Positions 17,693-29,989 of a DNA stretch of 64,000 nucleotides are shown in pieces (within the stretch, counting starts at the first letter, position 1; every line of letters begins with the position of its first letter). The position numbers and the translations under genes are program-made. The notes beneath the pieces were generated by a model that was not told the DNA's origin, did no database searches, and saw only the letters and a program-made list of their open reading frames with translations. Source of the DNA: Euglena gracilis (Eukaryota; Euglenida; Euglenophyceae; Euglenales); NCBI GenBank assembly GCA_039621445.1, contig CP154956.1, positions 44,311,291 through 44,375,290 of the forward strand, written 5' to 3'.

Positions 17693-19880
17693 GTAAGCAA
17701 CCCATTGTTTATGACCCACTGCACAAATTTGTGTTGCCCAATTCTCGCCGTTTCTCTTGGTAATTTTGTATGATTTCCACACAGTCTCATTACAGGTGCG
17801 TGCACAGAGGAAAGGAGTGTTTCCCAGGGTCCATGGTGGTTACGATGTCGGTGAAAGTGAAGGCCTCCTGCTTAGGCGGCATAACTCACAATTGAGCATT
17901 TTTGTTTGGAAAGGTTGAGGTCCGGATTTTTGAATTGTTTGTGACGTGCCGTCCCTCCATTCCTTGATTTGGCCCCCAGGGGAATGGTGCAAATTTGGTG
18001 TTTTTGACCCTCTGAAACATGTTGCCGAGTTGTGAAACCCGGAGACTGCCCTCCCGAAGTGATACATTCACCAGAAATAAGCAAAATCTCTTTGCCCTCC
18101 CATTTCCTGTGTGACAGCTGCCAGCGCCAGATAAGGTCCACCCATTTCTTGCTTTCTGAAGACCTGCGGCAGTTGTGGAGGTTTTTTTTTGAAGTTGATC
18201 ACAAAAGCAGTTGAATTTTACATGCAACAGCCAAAGAAGGTAGAAATGGGCTGTTGGAGAACTCTGCCATTGGTGGTTGATGAAAGGGACACACAATAGG
18301 AGGGTTGTCACCTGTTAGCTGTTGAGTTTGGAGGCAAGTTGTCCATCACCACACTGATGTTTAACACCCTGCGACACAACAACAAAACGATGTCGGTGTG
18401 CACAATTGTGCAAATGGACGAAGTGCGCATTTGCACACACCAACCAAGAGCCTCAGCACCCGGTTTCTCATGAATTTTGAACTTGAACGCCCTCCATTTT
18501 TAATGAACCTTTTTTGGTCGACCTTTAATGTTCACCCGAACACAATTCAAAATCAAAACTTCCGGAGTTTTCATTTGGTGGAAATGATTCCTTATTGTGC
18601 ACCGAATTACTGGGTCGGTGGCCCTGGCAAATCCCTCCCTCCATCACCTGCTGGAACGTTTCAAACTGTGGCAAAAAACCAGTGTAGATGACACCATTGA
18701 CACCATCCAAAAACACAATTGAATGAAAAGTGCTCTGGACTCCCTTGGGAAATACCAAAAAGGCTCAAGTTCTCGGCAATAGGAGTGACGTTATTGGGGA
18801 GTGTTTTCGCACTCCAGAGTATGTGGTCTTCAGCTCCCAGACCTCTTTCCTGCTGTCCGGTTGTGAGCACTGAAACCAGTGCACTCACCACTCGGTGACC
18901 ATATCACTCCTGAAACACCTGTAACTCTTTCCCCTCCTGTTTGCACCTTTCAACATCCCAAACCCGTGACCATGCATTATTTCTTTATCCTCGCCTGGAA
19001 AATTGTCCGAAAGCCCGGGCTTGGAAGGCAAAGCAATGCCTTTTTATGAGACGCCCCCAGGGGGGGGCAGGGGGCTCTGGGGTGATGAACACATAAACCC
19101 TCAAATAAACCCACCCAAAGACCAAACCCCAAATAACCCCCCCCCCCAGAAACACCAAAAACACGCTGCATTTCAGATTTCGGAGTGAAGGCTCAACCTT
19201 AAAAAATGATTGTTCTGACCTTCTGACCTTGGGAACACGGTTGGAACAGCTGTTGGTGGTTGAGGCGTCTGGCAGACAGGCATGTGTGGGGGGAGGGTGA
19301 CACTGCCGGGTAACATGGTGTACATTGAGCAGGGTGGGCCTGGCTACAAGGGGTTGGGCTTCTTCTTTGGCCCAAGGGTCTACTGCATCACAGCCACCTC
19401 ATGCTTCGCTGTGGCACACACGGTTTCCATCCTGGAAAGGAGGCAAGGAGGACGGAGCTTGATCTGAGACCCTCCAAAAGCACAAACCTCCAGGGTGACT
19501 TTTTGAAAGACCAGGAACCCCAAAACGCCTATTTATCGAGTTGCCAATTATTTGTCGTCTTTTATGGCAGGTGTTTGAGTTTTGAAGAAAAAAAAGAATG
19601 CAGGGCGTCTTTTTCATGAGGTTTTAGGCGCACTCCGAGGGTGTCGTCTGAGCACATGCCAACAAGCCCTGTTTCAGGGGTTTTATGGGCACTCAAAGAG
19701 GAGTGTTCTTGGGGGTTTAACTACAAATTCACAGTTTATGAACCCAGGCCGGCCAGTCCTAACCCTGACCCCACTCCTTCAGTGACCCCAACACCCAGTG
19801 CAGGGTGGGGGTTATCATCGGGACCCCCTGTGTGCACTGTGCGTCGTCACGGTGAAGGAGACCCCCGCCCCTAAATAAAG

Positions 19881-19927
19881 TGGAGTTTGTGCCTGGCGGG
19901 CGCTTGGTGGCTGGCGTCATAAACAAG
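19881..19927 (+). CDS. Possible small exon before GTAAGT
   Basis: The frame EFVPGGRLVAGVINK ends exactly at AAG before GTAAGT, a strong conventional donor. The upstream acceptor (AATAAAG) is weak. The copy at about 38095-38141 is identical. Gene unidentified. Confidence 0.35.
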
Positions 19928-21665
19928 GTAAGTCCCGCCAGGCTCCGGCCACCTCCACATGCACAGATGAAAAGGACCAGAAGAAAGCAGCGCCAGGCCG
20001 AAAGAAGGGATAAAAGACACCAAACAAATAGCCACAGTCCGCACCCCAGCAGGTGTGGTTCCCAACTCCGTGGATCGGGACCCCCCCTGTGGGGGGGGTC
20101 CTGACAACATCCTTGCCATATAAATGTAAATATATGACAGCCTCCATCTATTTGGTATCCCCACCTCTGAGAGGGGGTGGGTCATCAGGGTATTGTGGGA
20201 CCTGGGTCGAGCTTTTTGGATTTTCTGGTCTGTTTTGCCCAGGGAATGCGCTGATTTCGGTTAACTTTTAGCGGAGTCAGGGTAAATGTGGTGTAATTCA
20301 TAGGAATAGGGTTAGGGGTGGGATCGGTGCGCCGAAAGTTGCTCCCGTTTAGGGAAAAACTCACCCCAGAAGCCAGGACCCAAATTTGGAGGATTGGTGG
20401 GAACGCATTTTCACTCACAATTGCCCGAATGTGGCCTAACTTCAGCATAAATTACGAAAAATGCCGCACGGCCAGCCGGTCAGAATCCCAACTCTATCAC
20501 CAACAATAACCCTGACTGTCCCCAAAGTTTGACCGGGGTCCCGCCACATGACTCCCCCACCTGATCCAGTTACTCACTCCCCCCGGGGGGGGGAGGGGCA
20601 AGTAAATTGCTGCCATTTAGTCGCCCACCCAACCCACCTACCTCTATGCCAACATTCCGCATGTGTGGGTTTAGGAGGGGTGTGGTCAGTGTTGGCGGCA
20701 TGCCTGGATTTCATGGCATGGTCTTGAGTGGTGCTGGGGGTCAGCTTGACAAGTAGCTTGCAGCTGCAGCCGAGGAGGGGCACCCCAGGGGCGACAACCC
20801 ACCCTCAGTGGCCCGGGTTCCAGGCTGCCATGAACAACCTGGCCTCACCCAGTGCAGAACTATGGACCCCTGGCCAGGCCTGCACAGAACCGGGCACCTC
20901 TTAACGGCTAGGCGGAGCTACCCACCTAAATTCGCCCAAGAAAAATGGATGAGTGTCCTGGAATTCGGTCCCAGAAGGTCCTGCCAGATATGCACACGCC
21001 TCCGGACATGTGCTCATTTTCAAGGCCCAAACCACACCTGCTGGGTGTTTTGCAATGGTATTCAGTAGTTACACTTGTTCTGGGGAACTCAACCGCCAAA
21101 GTGCAACTTCCATATTTGTTTCCTGAGGAGCCAGACAACGATCCAATCAAAATCGTTTGACCTTTGTGAGCCAGGTGTTGTTACTTTTTTTTTTAAAAAA
21201 AATGACAATGCCCCAATGCACAAAGGAGAGCATCGCTTTAAGTGCGAGTTACGCTGCCTAAGTCCTGGGGGTTTGCTTGCTTTGACCCATTGGGCTATTT
21301 GTTGTTCTTTCTCAGCAGCCGGCTGACGGCAAGCCATTATTTATTGTTTTTATTGTCTCCAAGGTTGCAGAAAATGGGCCAAATTTGTCAGGAAAAGGGG
21401 TTAAGCCGGCACCCATCATTGCAGAACAATTCCAGGAGGTGCTCACATGATTGAATCCAAAAAAAACTGGGCAACTCTGATCCCAAAAGTTAAAATGTTT
21501 TCTTAAGGAGGGTCATTGTGGTCGAGGAAATGAAATTTCATCCATTTCACGAGGAAATCTGTGGATGAAAGTATATTTTTGCAGGGTTTAGAATGGACGC
21601 TGTGAAATGAATTTTTACTTTCAAACAGGAAAATTGGCGCAAAGACAGTATCTGTCCCCCCCCAC

Positions 21666-22106
21666 TCAAAACCTCTGAGCCTGGGTAACATTGCGTTCAG
21701 CAGATTCTAACTTGATTTCTTGGTTGGGGCTGTTTGCATTCAAAACTGGGGTTGTCCCACCAATTGCACAGCTGGCAAGGACCTGTTCGTAAGCATGACC
21801 ACGGCTGACGTTGTCAGCAAGTGTGTCCAAAATTTTCCAAATGCTGTACAGGTGGTGCCATGAATGTGCATGCAAAATCCTTCCAATCAGGGTTGAGCAA
21901 TTTGACACGATCTCCATTTGAATTGCTGGCTGTGTTATCTTCTTTTTTCTAATTAGTGCAGTTGTTCCAACCTTGCTTATTTTAGGCTGTACTAATTTTT
22001 GAACCAAGTCGGAAAAAATTGGGTCTTTCCTCATTGTTGAGTGTGCTTGGGCAATGCTTATATATTTTTGACACATGTGTAGAAATATTTTGGTATTCTG
22101 TGCCAC
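21666..22106 (-). CDS. Uncharacterised minus-strand ORF, 146 codons
   Basis: This is an uninterrupted frame of protein-like composition (KDPIFSDLVQKLVQPKISKV, HSWHHLYSIWKILDTLADNV, SCAIGGTTPVLNANSPN). Copy 2 (39865-40275) keeps it open with several amino-acid changes and a changed start, so strong purifying selection is not evident. No membrane segment or known motif is seen. It may be a coding exon, part of an old mobile element, or chance; I favour low confidence. Confidence 0.3.
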   Translation of the reverse strand: MAQNTKIFLHMCQKYISIAQAHSTMRKDPIFSDLVQKLVQPKISKVGTTALIRKKKITQPAIQMEIVSNCSTLIGRILHAHSWHHLYSIWKILDTLADNVSRGHAYEQVLASCAIGGTTPVLNANSPNQEIKLESAERNVTQAQRF

Positions 22107-23469
22107 GTTTTCTGGACTTCTTCTTTTCTTAATTTTGCTGAATTAAATTGATTGACTTTGGTTGCAGATGTCATTTCGGTTGGCATCCATTTATCTTTAT
22201 GCATTAAAATTTATCCAATGTTTGTCTGGCAGAAGACTTCCTTGGCTTAAAAAAAACCCGAATGAAGAATTAAGGATGTCTTTTGTTCAAAAGCAGAAGC
22301 AGAAGCAGTCTTTTCTTATGCTCCCCCCCCAAGTGGCTGGAAGGATGAGGTTGAGAGCCATGTTCTGATCACTGACCTCCTTCATGTTTGTCTTCTTTCC
22401 TTTTGTGGAGGTTCAGCACCAGCCCTCCCTTCTGGCCCCATGTCAAACACAACAACCTGAATTCCACAGTGTGGGCTGGCTCAGCGCAGGTGCAGTGTCC
22501 CAAAAGGCCCCACTATGTGGCCAGAACCAGTCCAATTCCAGGTGCAGATGCGAATTCAAATTATCCAGTTGTCGTGTATGGTTTTCCAACCCAGGCTTGA
22601 AGACTCCTTGGGTCATGAACGGCAGCATGGAAAGGATGGGTGCTGCAAACCCCAATTCATCACCTTCTTTTCCCCAATCCCCTTGCCAATGTTTTTCTTC
22701 GAGAACTCTCCACAAAATCGAAAAGGGAGTGTCCATTTTGCCATCCCAATTTTGAGGTCAAGTGGCCGAACAGCTTTCTGGCTGTGATTTGCCCCGAAAT
22801 GCCCACCCCCCAAAGGAAATTGACAGATGGCTTTGTGGTTTGTAGGGGACAATTGATGTTTGCATTTTGTGGCGTCCCCCCCCCACTCCTTTCCAGGGCT
22901 CCACCCCAATGGCGTGATATGTCCCGCCAGAAGGCCCAACGCTGCCGCACACTTCCTGAAGAGGGGTGCTTTTTTTGTTTGGCACTTTGGTTGCCTGTCG
23001 CATCAACAATCAATCCCTCTCAGCCGCCATTTGATTGTGATACCTACGCTTTCCTATTTTCAGGTTTTTTGCTTGTCAACCCGATTGTCCTATTTTGAGG
23101 CTTCTTGGGGTGGTTCCGGCTGGGCTTGTGTTGACTCAGACCTGGGGGGGGGAGACCCCCCGCCCCTGGGGATCCCACACCAGGGCCTGGGTCTGGTTCT
23201 GGCGCAAAATGCAGTATATTTTTGGAAAATGCCTTCAGCACACAATTTTTGTGGGTCCCCTTCTCCCCCTTATTTGGTGTTTATGAAGCACATCTCGGCC
23301 CTACCCCTCGGAACGATAAAATGATAAAATGTGAAGGGTGCAAGCTGGGGGATGACGGAAATCCAAGTGGGCAAGAAAGGGGGCCAAGCGCCTGTGGGAA
23401 CCCCATTGGTTGATTCCAACCCATCCAAAGTTAACCCCTCCATGAGGTGCAAAGCACTGAACAAAATGA

Positions 23470-23682
23470 CATGACCGGAGGCCATGTAAAATAGGTAGCC
23501 CTTCACCACCCCGAGCACCTATTGGGAACGAAGTCAAGCAGCAACAGAAGCAGCAGCAGCAGCAGCAACAGCAAGAAAGGGGAGCCAAAACCCAAGGGGA
23601 GGGGAAGGGCAAGGAAAACACAAAACGGAAGTTTGAAGTCCCAGTGAATATGGGGTTGGACAATCATTTGGAGTTCCTTTGA
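23470..23682 (+). CDS. Probable terminal exon with polyglutamine tract
   Basis: This is an open frame from an in-frame stop to TGA 23680-23682. It contains a Q-rich run encoded by CAG/CAA repeats, then GEGKGKENTKRKFEVPVNMG and the C-terminal LDNHLEFL. Basic, ordered composition after the tract suggests a real protein end. It has no ATG, so it would be a 3' exon of an unidentified gene upstream. Copy 2 (41703-41915) carries the same frame. The CAG tract could also be a noncoding microsatellite. Confidence 0.4.
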   Translation, partial: HDRRPCKIGSPSPPRAPIGNEVKQQQKQQQQQQQQERGAKTQGEGKGKENTKRKFEVPVNMGLDNHLEFL

Positions 23683-24200
23683 AGAAAGGGCCAGAAGTGG
23701 AATGCAGCGCCAGGCCTTAAACCAGACAGAATCCAAAGTGCATCTAAGGGGGCCAAGTAAAATCTTGTTGCCAGGGGGATATCTGCACTTCCACAACTTC
23801 CAGTAATTTTCTGCAGTTTCCCGCAGTTTTCTTGTGGGCTTGTCCCATTCCTCCCTCAGTCCACGTAAAATTGAAATGGAAGGTGGAATGAGTTCCGGCC
23901 ATTTCCTCAAGGAAAAAAAATGGCTTTTTTTTCTTGCAAAAATTTCAAGAAACTGCAAGAAAATTGGCCCTCTTTGTCAGGAGGGTTTGAAAATGTGTCA
24001 TTTTGTGCATAATGGGAACTTTGAGGACATTTTCGTTGGGGACCCTTTTTCCATCTCTCAACTCAAAACCCGAATGCCCTCCCAATAATAGCCCCCCCCC
24101 CCCCTTAAACAATGGGGGATTTTCCATTGGGGAATTAGGCCAGACGCTCATCCCATTCCCAATCTGCGCTACACGCAGCCCTCCAGGTACATGCATCCAG

Positions 24201-24351
24201 GCCGGCGTGATGGTGGCGATCCTCTTTTGCAGCTACATCGTGCTTGCCAGCCGCCCGACAGCACTGAGGCGTTCTCCGACGTCACAAGGGCAGCAAGAAG
24301 TCAAACCCACAGCAGAAGAAAGGGATACTCAGGCTACAGGCTACGTCCGGG
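24201..24351 (+). CDS. Possible exon encoding a hydrophobic segment
   Basis: It follows CATCCAG and precedes GGGTAATT. The frame reads AGVMVAILFCSYIVLASR and then a polar Ser/Gln/Thr-rich stretch, the layout of a type II membrane anchor plus stem. It lies about 4.3 kb upstream of the fucosyltransferase catalytic exons and could be their N-terminal exon, but no splice link can be shown. Copy 2 is at about 42435-42585. Confidence 0.3.
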
Positions 24352-24682
24352 GTAATTGTTGTGGAGCACCCGCCCCCCTCGCTGCCCACCCCTGTGTATC
24401 CACCACCCCCGGTCAGGGGTTGCAGGTAAATGGGGTGTGTACAACCCCCCCCCCCCCGGGGGGGTGGATGATCTAAAAGCTTTCGGATATAGGGCTTTGG
24501 TCACCTGGTCTTGCGACACCCCCTGGTTGGGGTTTTAGGAACCTGGCTGGTGGCAAGGGAGGGGGATGGTGATCTGATGGTATGCAGTTTTGTTTCTGGA
24601 GGTGCAAAAACGATGGAAAATGGGTCGAGAATGGGCTGCCCAGACTGAATTTGGGGTAAAATCTTTTTTTGCATACTTGGTA

Positions 24683-24879
24683 CCCCCCCCCCCCCGTCCA
24701 CCGACCACCCCTGTATCCAGTCAGGGGTTGAAGGTGGCTTTGAAAACTGGGTTGTTTTTGGCACCTAGGAATGCAATCACCCCTTTCGGGGGGGGGTCGT
24801 AGGTTGGGGGGGGGGGCGTGTATGACCACCCCCTAGTCGGGGGTTGCAGGAACCTGGTCGGTGGACAAGGGGGGGGGGG
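24683..24879. mobile_element. 197-bp TA-flanked C/G-tract element (GTCCACCGACC type)
   Basis: TA at 681-682 of this kilobase, C13 then GTCCACCGACC; the other end is GGTCGGTGGAC, a G tract and TA (24880-24881). Inner GTATCCAGTCAGGGGTTG and AGTCGGGGGTTGCAGG are also related. Copy 2 has the same element at 42915-43108. Confidence 0.75.
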
Positions 24880-26827
24880 TAGTTTTTTGGGGGGCGTTTT
24901 TAGCTTCGTTTTTTTTTGGTACCCGGTTTGACCCCAGGGTTGTGCACTCATAATAGTCAAGCATTTTTGGCTGGTGAAGGGTGCTTAATTTTTTAAACGA
25001 TTATTGTCAATAAATTGGGTGCTTTTGCAGGCCAGCTGTTTTATCCTTGAAAGTGATCAGAGGTTATCGATGAGCACCTACAACTGTGCGCGGTTGAAAA
25101 CGTCAGCATTCTGACAAGGATGTCTCACGACATAATATTGCGCTGTTCCAAACCGTTGTTGTCCCTATCTTTTGCATACCCGAGTGTATACCATTGTTTC
25201 GGTTCCAAAAGCAACGCCTGCACCAATGCATGTGGCTTCGTTTGGGCGCCAATGGCCTGACAGCAATGTTTCAGCCACCCGCGCTGCACCCTCACAAAGC
25301 CCATTGGGTGAGGCACTTGCTTTTCAAGTGGCATACCCACCCCCAGGAAGTTGTCACCCCCATGTTACAATCTGCACGGCTTAGGCATGAATGCCAGCAC
25401 ACCATTAGCCCCTCCACTTGAGTGGTGGGTCGAGAGTTTTGTATTTCGCAACAGTGCCACCTGAAACTCTGTGGACACGTTGGTGTTGTAAACAAGGCTT
25501 CTTTTTTTCAGTCAGAAGACCCCCCCCCCCTACGGGGGAGGGGGGTGGGCGGGGGGGTTCAGGTCCAGCCGGACCCCCAGGGGGGGCCCAGTTGTGGGTT
25601 TGGGATGGGTGTTGTTTTTTTTTTGGGAAATGCCCTCAGACAGCCCGATTTTGGAGGGTCCCCTGAGGGGGGGGGTCCTGTGCCAGGGGGTGGGGGTGGG
25701 GGGAGACCCCCTCCCCCCCGGGGGGTCTTAAAAAGGAGCCTGTTGTATACCCGGCTGTGGTTTGGTTGTTCTATTTTTCTGCCTTGATCACCACAGCAAG
25801 CGCTTTCTGTCAAGCACGTGTTGCTGGCTTCCGTGGGTCACTTTGGGCTTGAGACATACATTTGCAGCTCCTGAGATGAGGAAGCAGTGCGAAACCGCTG
25901 ATGTTAAGCAAAACTCCCACCAAATCAAATACAAACGGGTTGCGAAAGAAAAAAGTATTACGAGTGTGTTGGCTGACAACGTTGTCCGAACAGAAGCATA
26001 CCGGGTGAAAAATATTTTATTTGCACTCACCATTATGGTTTCCCAAAATCCTCTGTCTGGGGGGTGATCAGGAATTATTTTAAAGACAATCCCCCCCCAG
26101 ATTTTCAGGCTCTTTGAGGCCCTCATTTCCAAGGGCAGTCTGGCATGATTTTGAACACGGTCCAAAATAGGAAGTCAAAAACACTTTTTTTTTGAGTTTT
26201 GTTCGGATAGACGGGGGGGGGGGCAAGTAGTTAATTGAGAGCGGGGGGTTCTGTTTAAGAAGTGGGCCCGGACCTAAATTTGCTTGTGTTTTCTTTATGT
26301 GTGTGGGAGGTGTACCGAACAAAAGTGACACAGCATTCCTAGCCAACAGATTAAGGTTTTAACCCCCCCTAAATTTAAGCAACCCATTGCTAATTTTGGG
26401 TTTCAACCGGTCTGCTCAAGGGTTTGCTTAGACTTGGGCTTCACCATATTCACCGAGGGGTTGCTTAAATTCGGACCAAAATAGTTCAATAAAGGGAGGA
26501 GGAGGTGCCTTCTTCTGAGCGAAAATGCATTTGACAATTTTTTGCTTGTCTTATTCTTTCGATCTCACCTGTGGCCTGTCACCAGCAAAGGGGAAGGGGA
26601 TTCATATCGGAAGCCTTCATGAAAACTGCAGGAAAATTGCAAAAAAATTGCGGAGAATTGATGATGGTGTCATCATGCAGATGATTGCAATTGTTATGTT
26701 CCACATTGCAAAATGATGATTTTAGACTTTGTTGAAAATAATGCCATGCAAAACAAAACACAATGTATCTGCATATATATGCGCATATATACGTACACAT
26801 GTATATAAGCATGTATACTGTGTTATA

Positions 26828-26853
26828 TATGCATATGTCTATATAATATATAT

Positions 26854-26888
<35 letters not shown>

Positions 26889-27001
26889 CTACATATATAT
26901 TATATTATATTATATGTATCTGTATATATATTATATATTATATATACATATATATTATATTATATATATGTATATGTATATATATATATATGTATATATA
27001 T
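26828..27001. repeat. TA-rich microsatellite
   Basis: Long (TA)n runs with interspersed CATATA. The copy at about 44900-45048 differs in length, as expected for a microsatellite. Confidence 0.95.
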
Positions 27002-27002
27002 A

Positions 27003-27409
27003 ACCCCCCCAAATATAACCCCCCCAAATACAACCCCCCCCCAAATATAAACCCCCCCCCAAGGACCTTGAAATCCCCACCAAATATAACCCCCCCCCCC
27101 TCTGGCGCGAAGCGCTGGAAGGACAAAGTTTTCGACAAAATATCTCCCAAAATTGTCATTTTTGGCAGATTTGGGAACAATTTTTACCAAAAACATGTGA
27201 AAATTGCTCCTTCGCCCGAAAAATGAAGTTTTTGGACCCCCAAGGGTGGGCGTATTTGTTATTTTGGACCAAAAAAGTGACTACTGGCGTCCACCGGGAG
27301 GGTGATTTTTCTGATCGAATATTCCCCCCCCAAATATAACCCCCCCCCCTCGGGGTCTTGAAATTTCCGCCCAATTATAAAACCGGGGGGGGGTTATATT
27401 TGGGGGGGT
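27003..27409. mobile_element. About 400-bp C/G-tract element (AAATATAACCCCCC type)
   Basis: The left arm has four ACCCCCCCAAATATA units. The right arm ends GGGTTATATTTGGGGGGG. Inside are the stem TGGCGCGAAGCGCTGG (27102-27117) and AAAATTGTCATTTTTGGCAG, similar to the cores at 1600, 2700 and 10700. Copy 2 is at about 45050-45449. It sits inside the TA microsatellite. Confidence 0.7.
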
Positions 27410-27806
27410 TTATATATTATATGATGCATATCTGGATATGTAACAAAACGTGTGTGTATATATAACACAGCAAACCTGATATTTGACAGACACAACAACA
27501 TAACAACGTCCCAAAAATGGAACAGATTCAACCGATTCTACCTTGATTTTTTCCACCCTAAATTAATATTATAATTTTCCACCCTCAATTTTGACTATTC
27601 TTGTTTTTTTTTTTTTTTAAAACTTGCTTTGTTTTCATATTTTCCTGCATTTTCCTTCTTTTTTCCTCAGTTTCATGTATTGCTTAAAATTTGAAATTTT
27701 CACTGATCCGGGAGGTTTGCTTAATAATTTGGTGGTTGCTTAAATTTGGTTCGGGCCCAAGGGTTGCTTAATTTAATTCATTATATTTGGAGGGATTTGG
27801 CTTTTT

Positions 27807-27890
27807 CCCCCCCCCCCCCCCCCTAGTCGTATGACCGGGTTCCTGCAACCTGTGACCGGGGGGGGTCATAACACCCCCATAACCTCAACC
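27807..27890. mobile_element. Remnant of a C/G-tract element (TAGTCGTATGACC type)
   Basis: The left end C15-TAGTCGTATGACC is present but the right end is missing. Copy 2 holds the complete element at 45847-46107. Confidence 0.65.
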
Positions 27891-28117
27891 TGTACACAAA
27901 TTCGACCTTATTCCTAATTTTTGGCCAAACCTGAACCCCACTCCCTTTCTAAACAACAGTCTTACGCTAACCCTGCTCTTAAAGAAAAGGGAAACGCTAA
28001 CCCTGCTCTTAAAGCAAAAGCAAAACCTCGTTGCCACCCCCCTCGGCTTTCGTTTACGATAGTGGACTCCCCCCCCCCCCTCGTTTAGCATCTGCACCCC
28101 CCCCTATCTATCTTACC

Positions 28118-28160
28118 TATCTATTTATCTACTGTCCCCCCCTGGGGGACAGTAGATAAA
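28118..28160. repeat. Hairpin TTTATCTACTGTCCCCC/GGGGGACAGTAGATAAA
   Basis: A perfect inverted repeat of about 17 bp per arm, preceded by CTATCTATC repeats. Also in copy 2 at about 46350-46390. Confidence 0.75.
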
Positions 28161-28631
28161 GGCTGCCCATTTTTCTTCTGGAGTTGGCCTGTTTTTTTTT
28201 TGTGGAAAGTTTGCAATTTCACTTTTGCCTGGCTGGTGAAAATTCTGCCAGTCCGAACTTTTTAGGCAATTTGAGGCATTTTGGCCTAGAATTTTAAGCG
28301 CATTTTAAAGGCATTTTATGGTTTTAAGGCGCCTTAAAAATAATGCCTGGGGGCGATCGACTCCCCAAATGGCCGATCCAAGGGGATCCTTTCTCAGAAC
28401 CCCATCGGTGAGGCTTGCCTTAATCGTAGTAACCTTTTCCCCCCCTGAAGACATCCCATTTAGTAATTAGAAAAAGCTGAACAACGGTTGTATAATGTGC
28501 TGTCCAATTCCAACTGCAACCCAGAAAAGTATATTTTTTTGGGGGGGTGCTGGGCAACCCGCTGGTCTCTGCGATGCGTGATTGGTGGCGTACACCCGTG
28601 TCATCTCAGGGGTTCTTTCGCCCCTGGGGGA

Positions 28632-29956
28632 CGTGCCAGATCGCCGACTTGTCCCAGCTGGATGATCCCCGAACCCTGGGAGTGCTGTGGTACGCCCCGG
28701 AGGTGACCAACCGGGAGCTGGATGCCCCGTGGGTGCCGCGGAGGCCAGGCCATGTGTGGATCCTGCTCAGGCCTGAACGGCTTGGACCTCCATGTTTCCG
28801 CCTGTCCATTCAACTTGCCACCTTTTTGGCAGCCAACAAACCAGGAACGTTTTCCTGCTTTTTTAATGCCTACGAACCCTCGATAACGAATCTTGTCGTA
28901 TGACAAACATTCAACACAGAAGAAGGCAATAATGTTTCCCAAAGGGCGAATGTTTCCCAAAAGCAGGCTGTGCTTTTGGAGGAAGAAGTTTGGCGTGATT
29001 GACACAGTTTGGATTATTTTCCAGCCATTCCGTGAATGGGCGCTTTTATGGGCAAAAGCGTTCCTACGAAGGGTCCTGTTCGGGTTTGATCCTGGCGAAC
29101 GACGAGTCCCCTTGCAGCCAGGGAGGCGCCACCCTTTTTTTTTGCCTCAAGTGCAATCATTACAAGATGTCCGCCCTGATTTTGAAGTTGATGTCAAAAA
29201 ATGTAAGTTGTTTTTTCTCATAACTGGAGAAATTCGACTTTCGTCAACCCCCAAACACAAAAAGCCCCACGTAAATGCCTCCCAACCGTGACTGAATGCG
29301 ATTGGAGGGGGGTGGCTGTGTTTTGGGGGGGTCCGCCAGCCCTCTCCTGCCCCCACCTACAGCTGGATGCTGCAGGACGACTGCCTGCGGCACTTCAACC
29401 TCTCCGCGGGGCTCCCCCAGGCCTCGTCTGTCGCCCCCCAGCTGGCCTTCCCCATCGAGGCGAGGGCCCCCGGCCCAGCCTGGGTCGGATGAGACGCCCC
29501 CCCGCCCCCCCCCCCCCCGTGTCCAGCAACCCCTGTCCGGGCCGCAGTTTTTGGCACGGAATGTGGCTCATTATTTCCGACCACCGGTGTTCAATGAACG
29601 AGCCTTGTTTGGGGTTTTGTCGGTGTTCATCGGATGCTGGGGGGGGGTGCGATGGAGGGCCTGGGGGGGGACTTGAGGGGAAGAGGGGAAGGGCCGGGCA
29701 GGGGACATTGTGGAGCGGCTGCCTGTGCCGCTGGCGCAAAAGAACGCCCTACGAAGGGCGGGTCGGGCGCCGGTGCTGTACATCCAAAGCAACTGCTGGG
29801 AGCGTATCGGAGCTGCGGCGGCGTTTGCAGAGAAAAACTGGGTGAGCCAACGTCGACATATGTGATTTTATTTGAATTTTGGGCCTGTCGATCAGTATTT
29901 TCACTGAATTTTATGGGATTCCTTTTTAAATCAAAATGTGCATTTTACAGGATAGA

Positions 29957-29989
<33 letters not shown>

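Noticed and set aside
24501-24829. Minus-strand frames of 87-118 codons near the C/G-tract element
   Set aside because: They run through the terminal repeats of the element and have proline-rich composition; no exon signal.
26729-27226. 165-codon tyrosine/isoleucine-rich frame
   Set aside because: Translation of a TA microsatellite running into a C-tract element.
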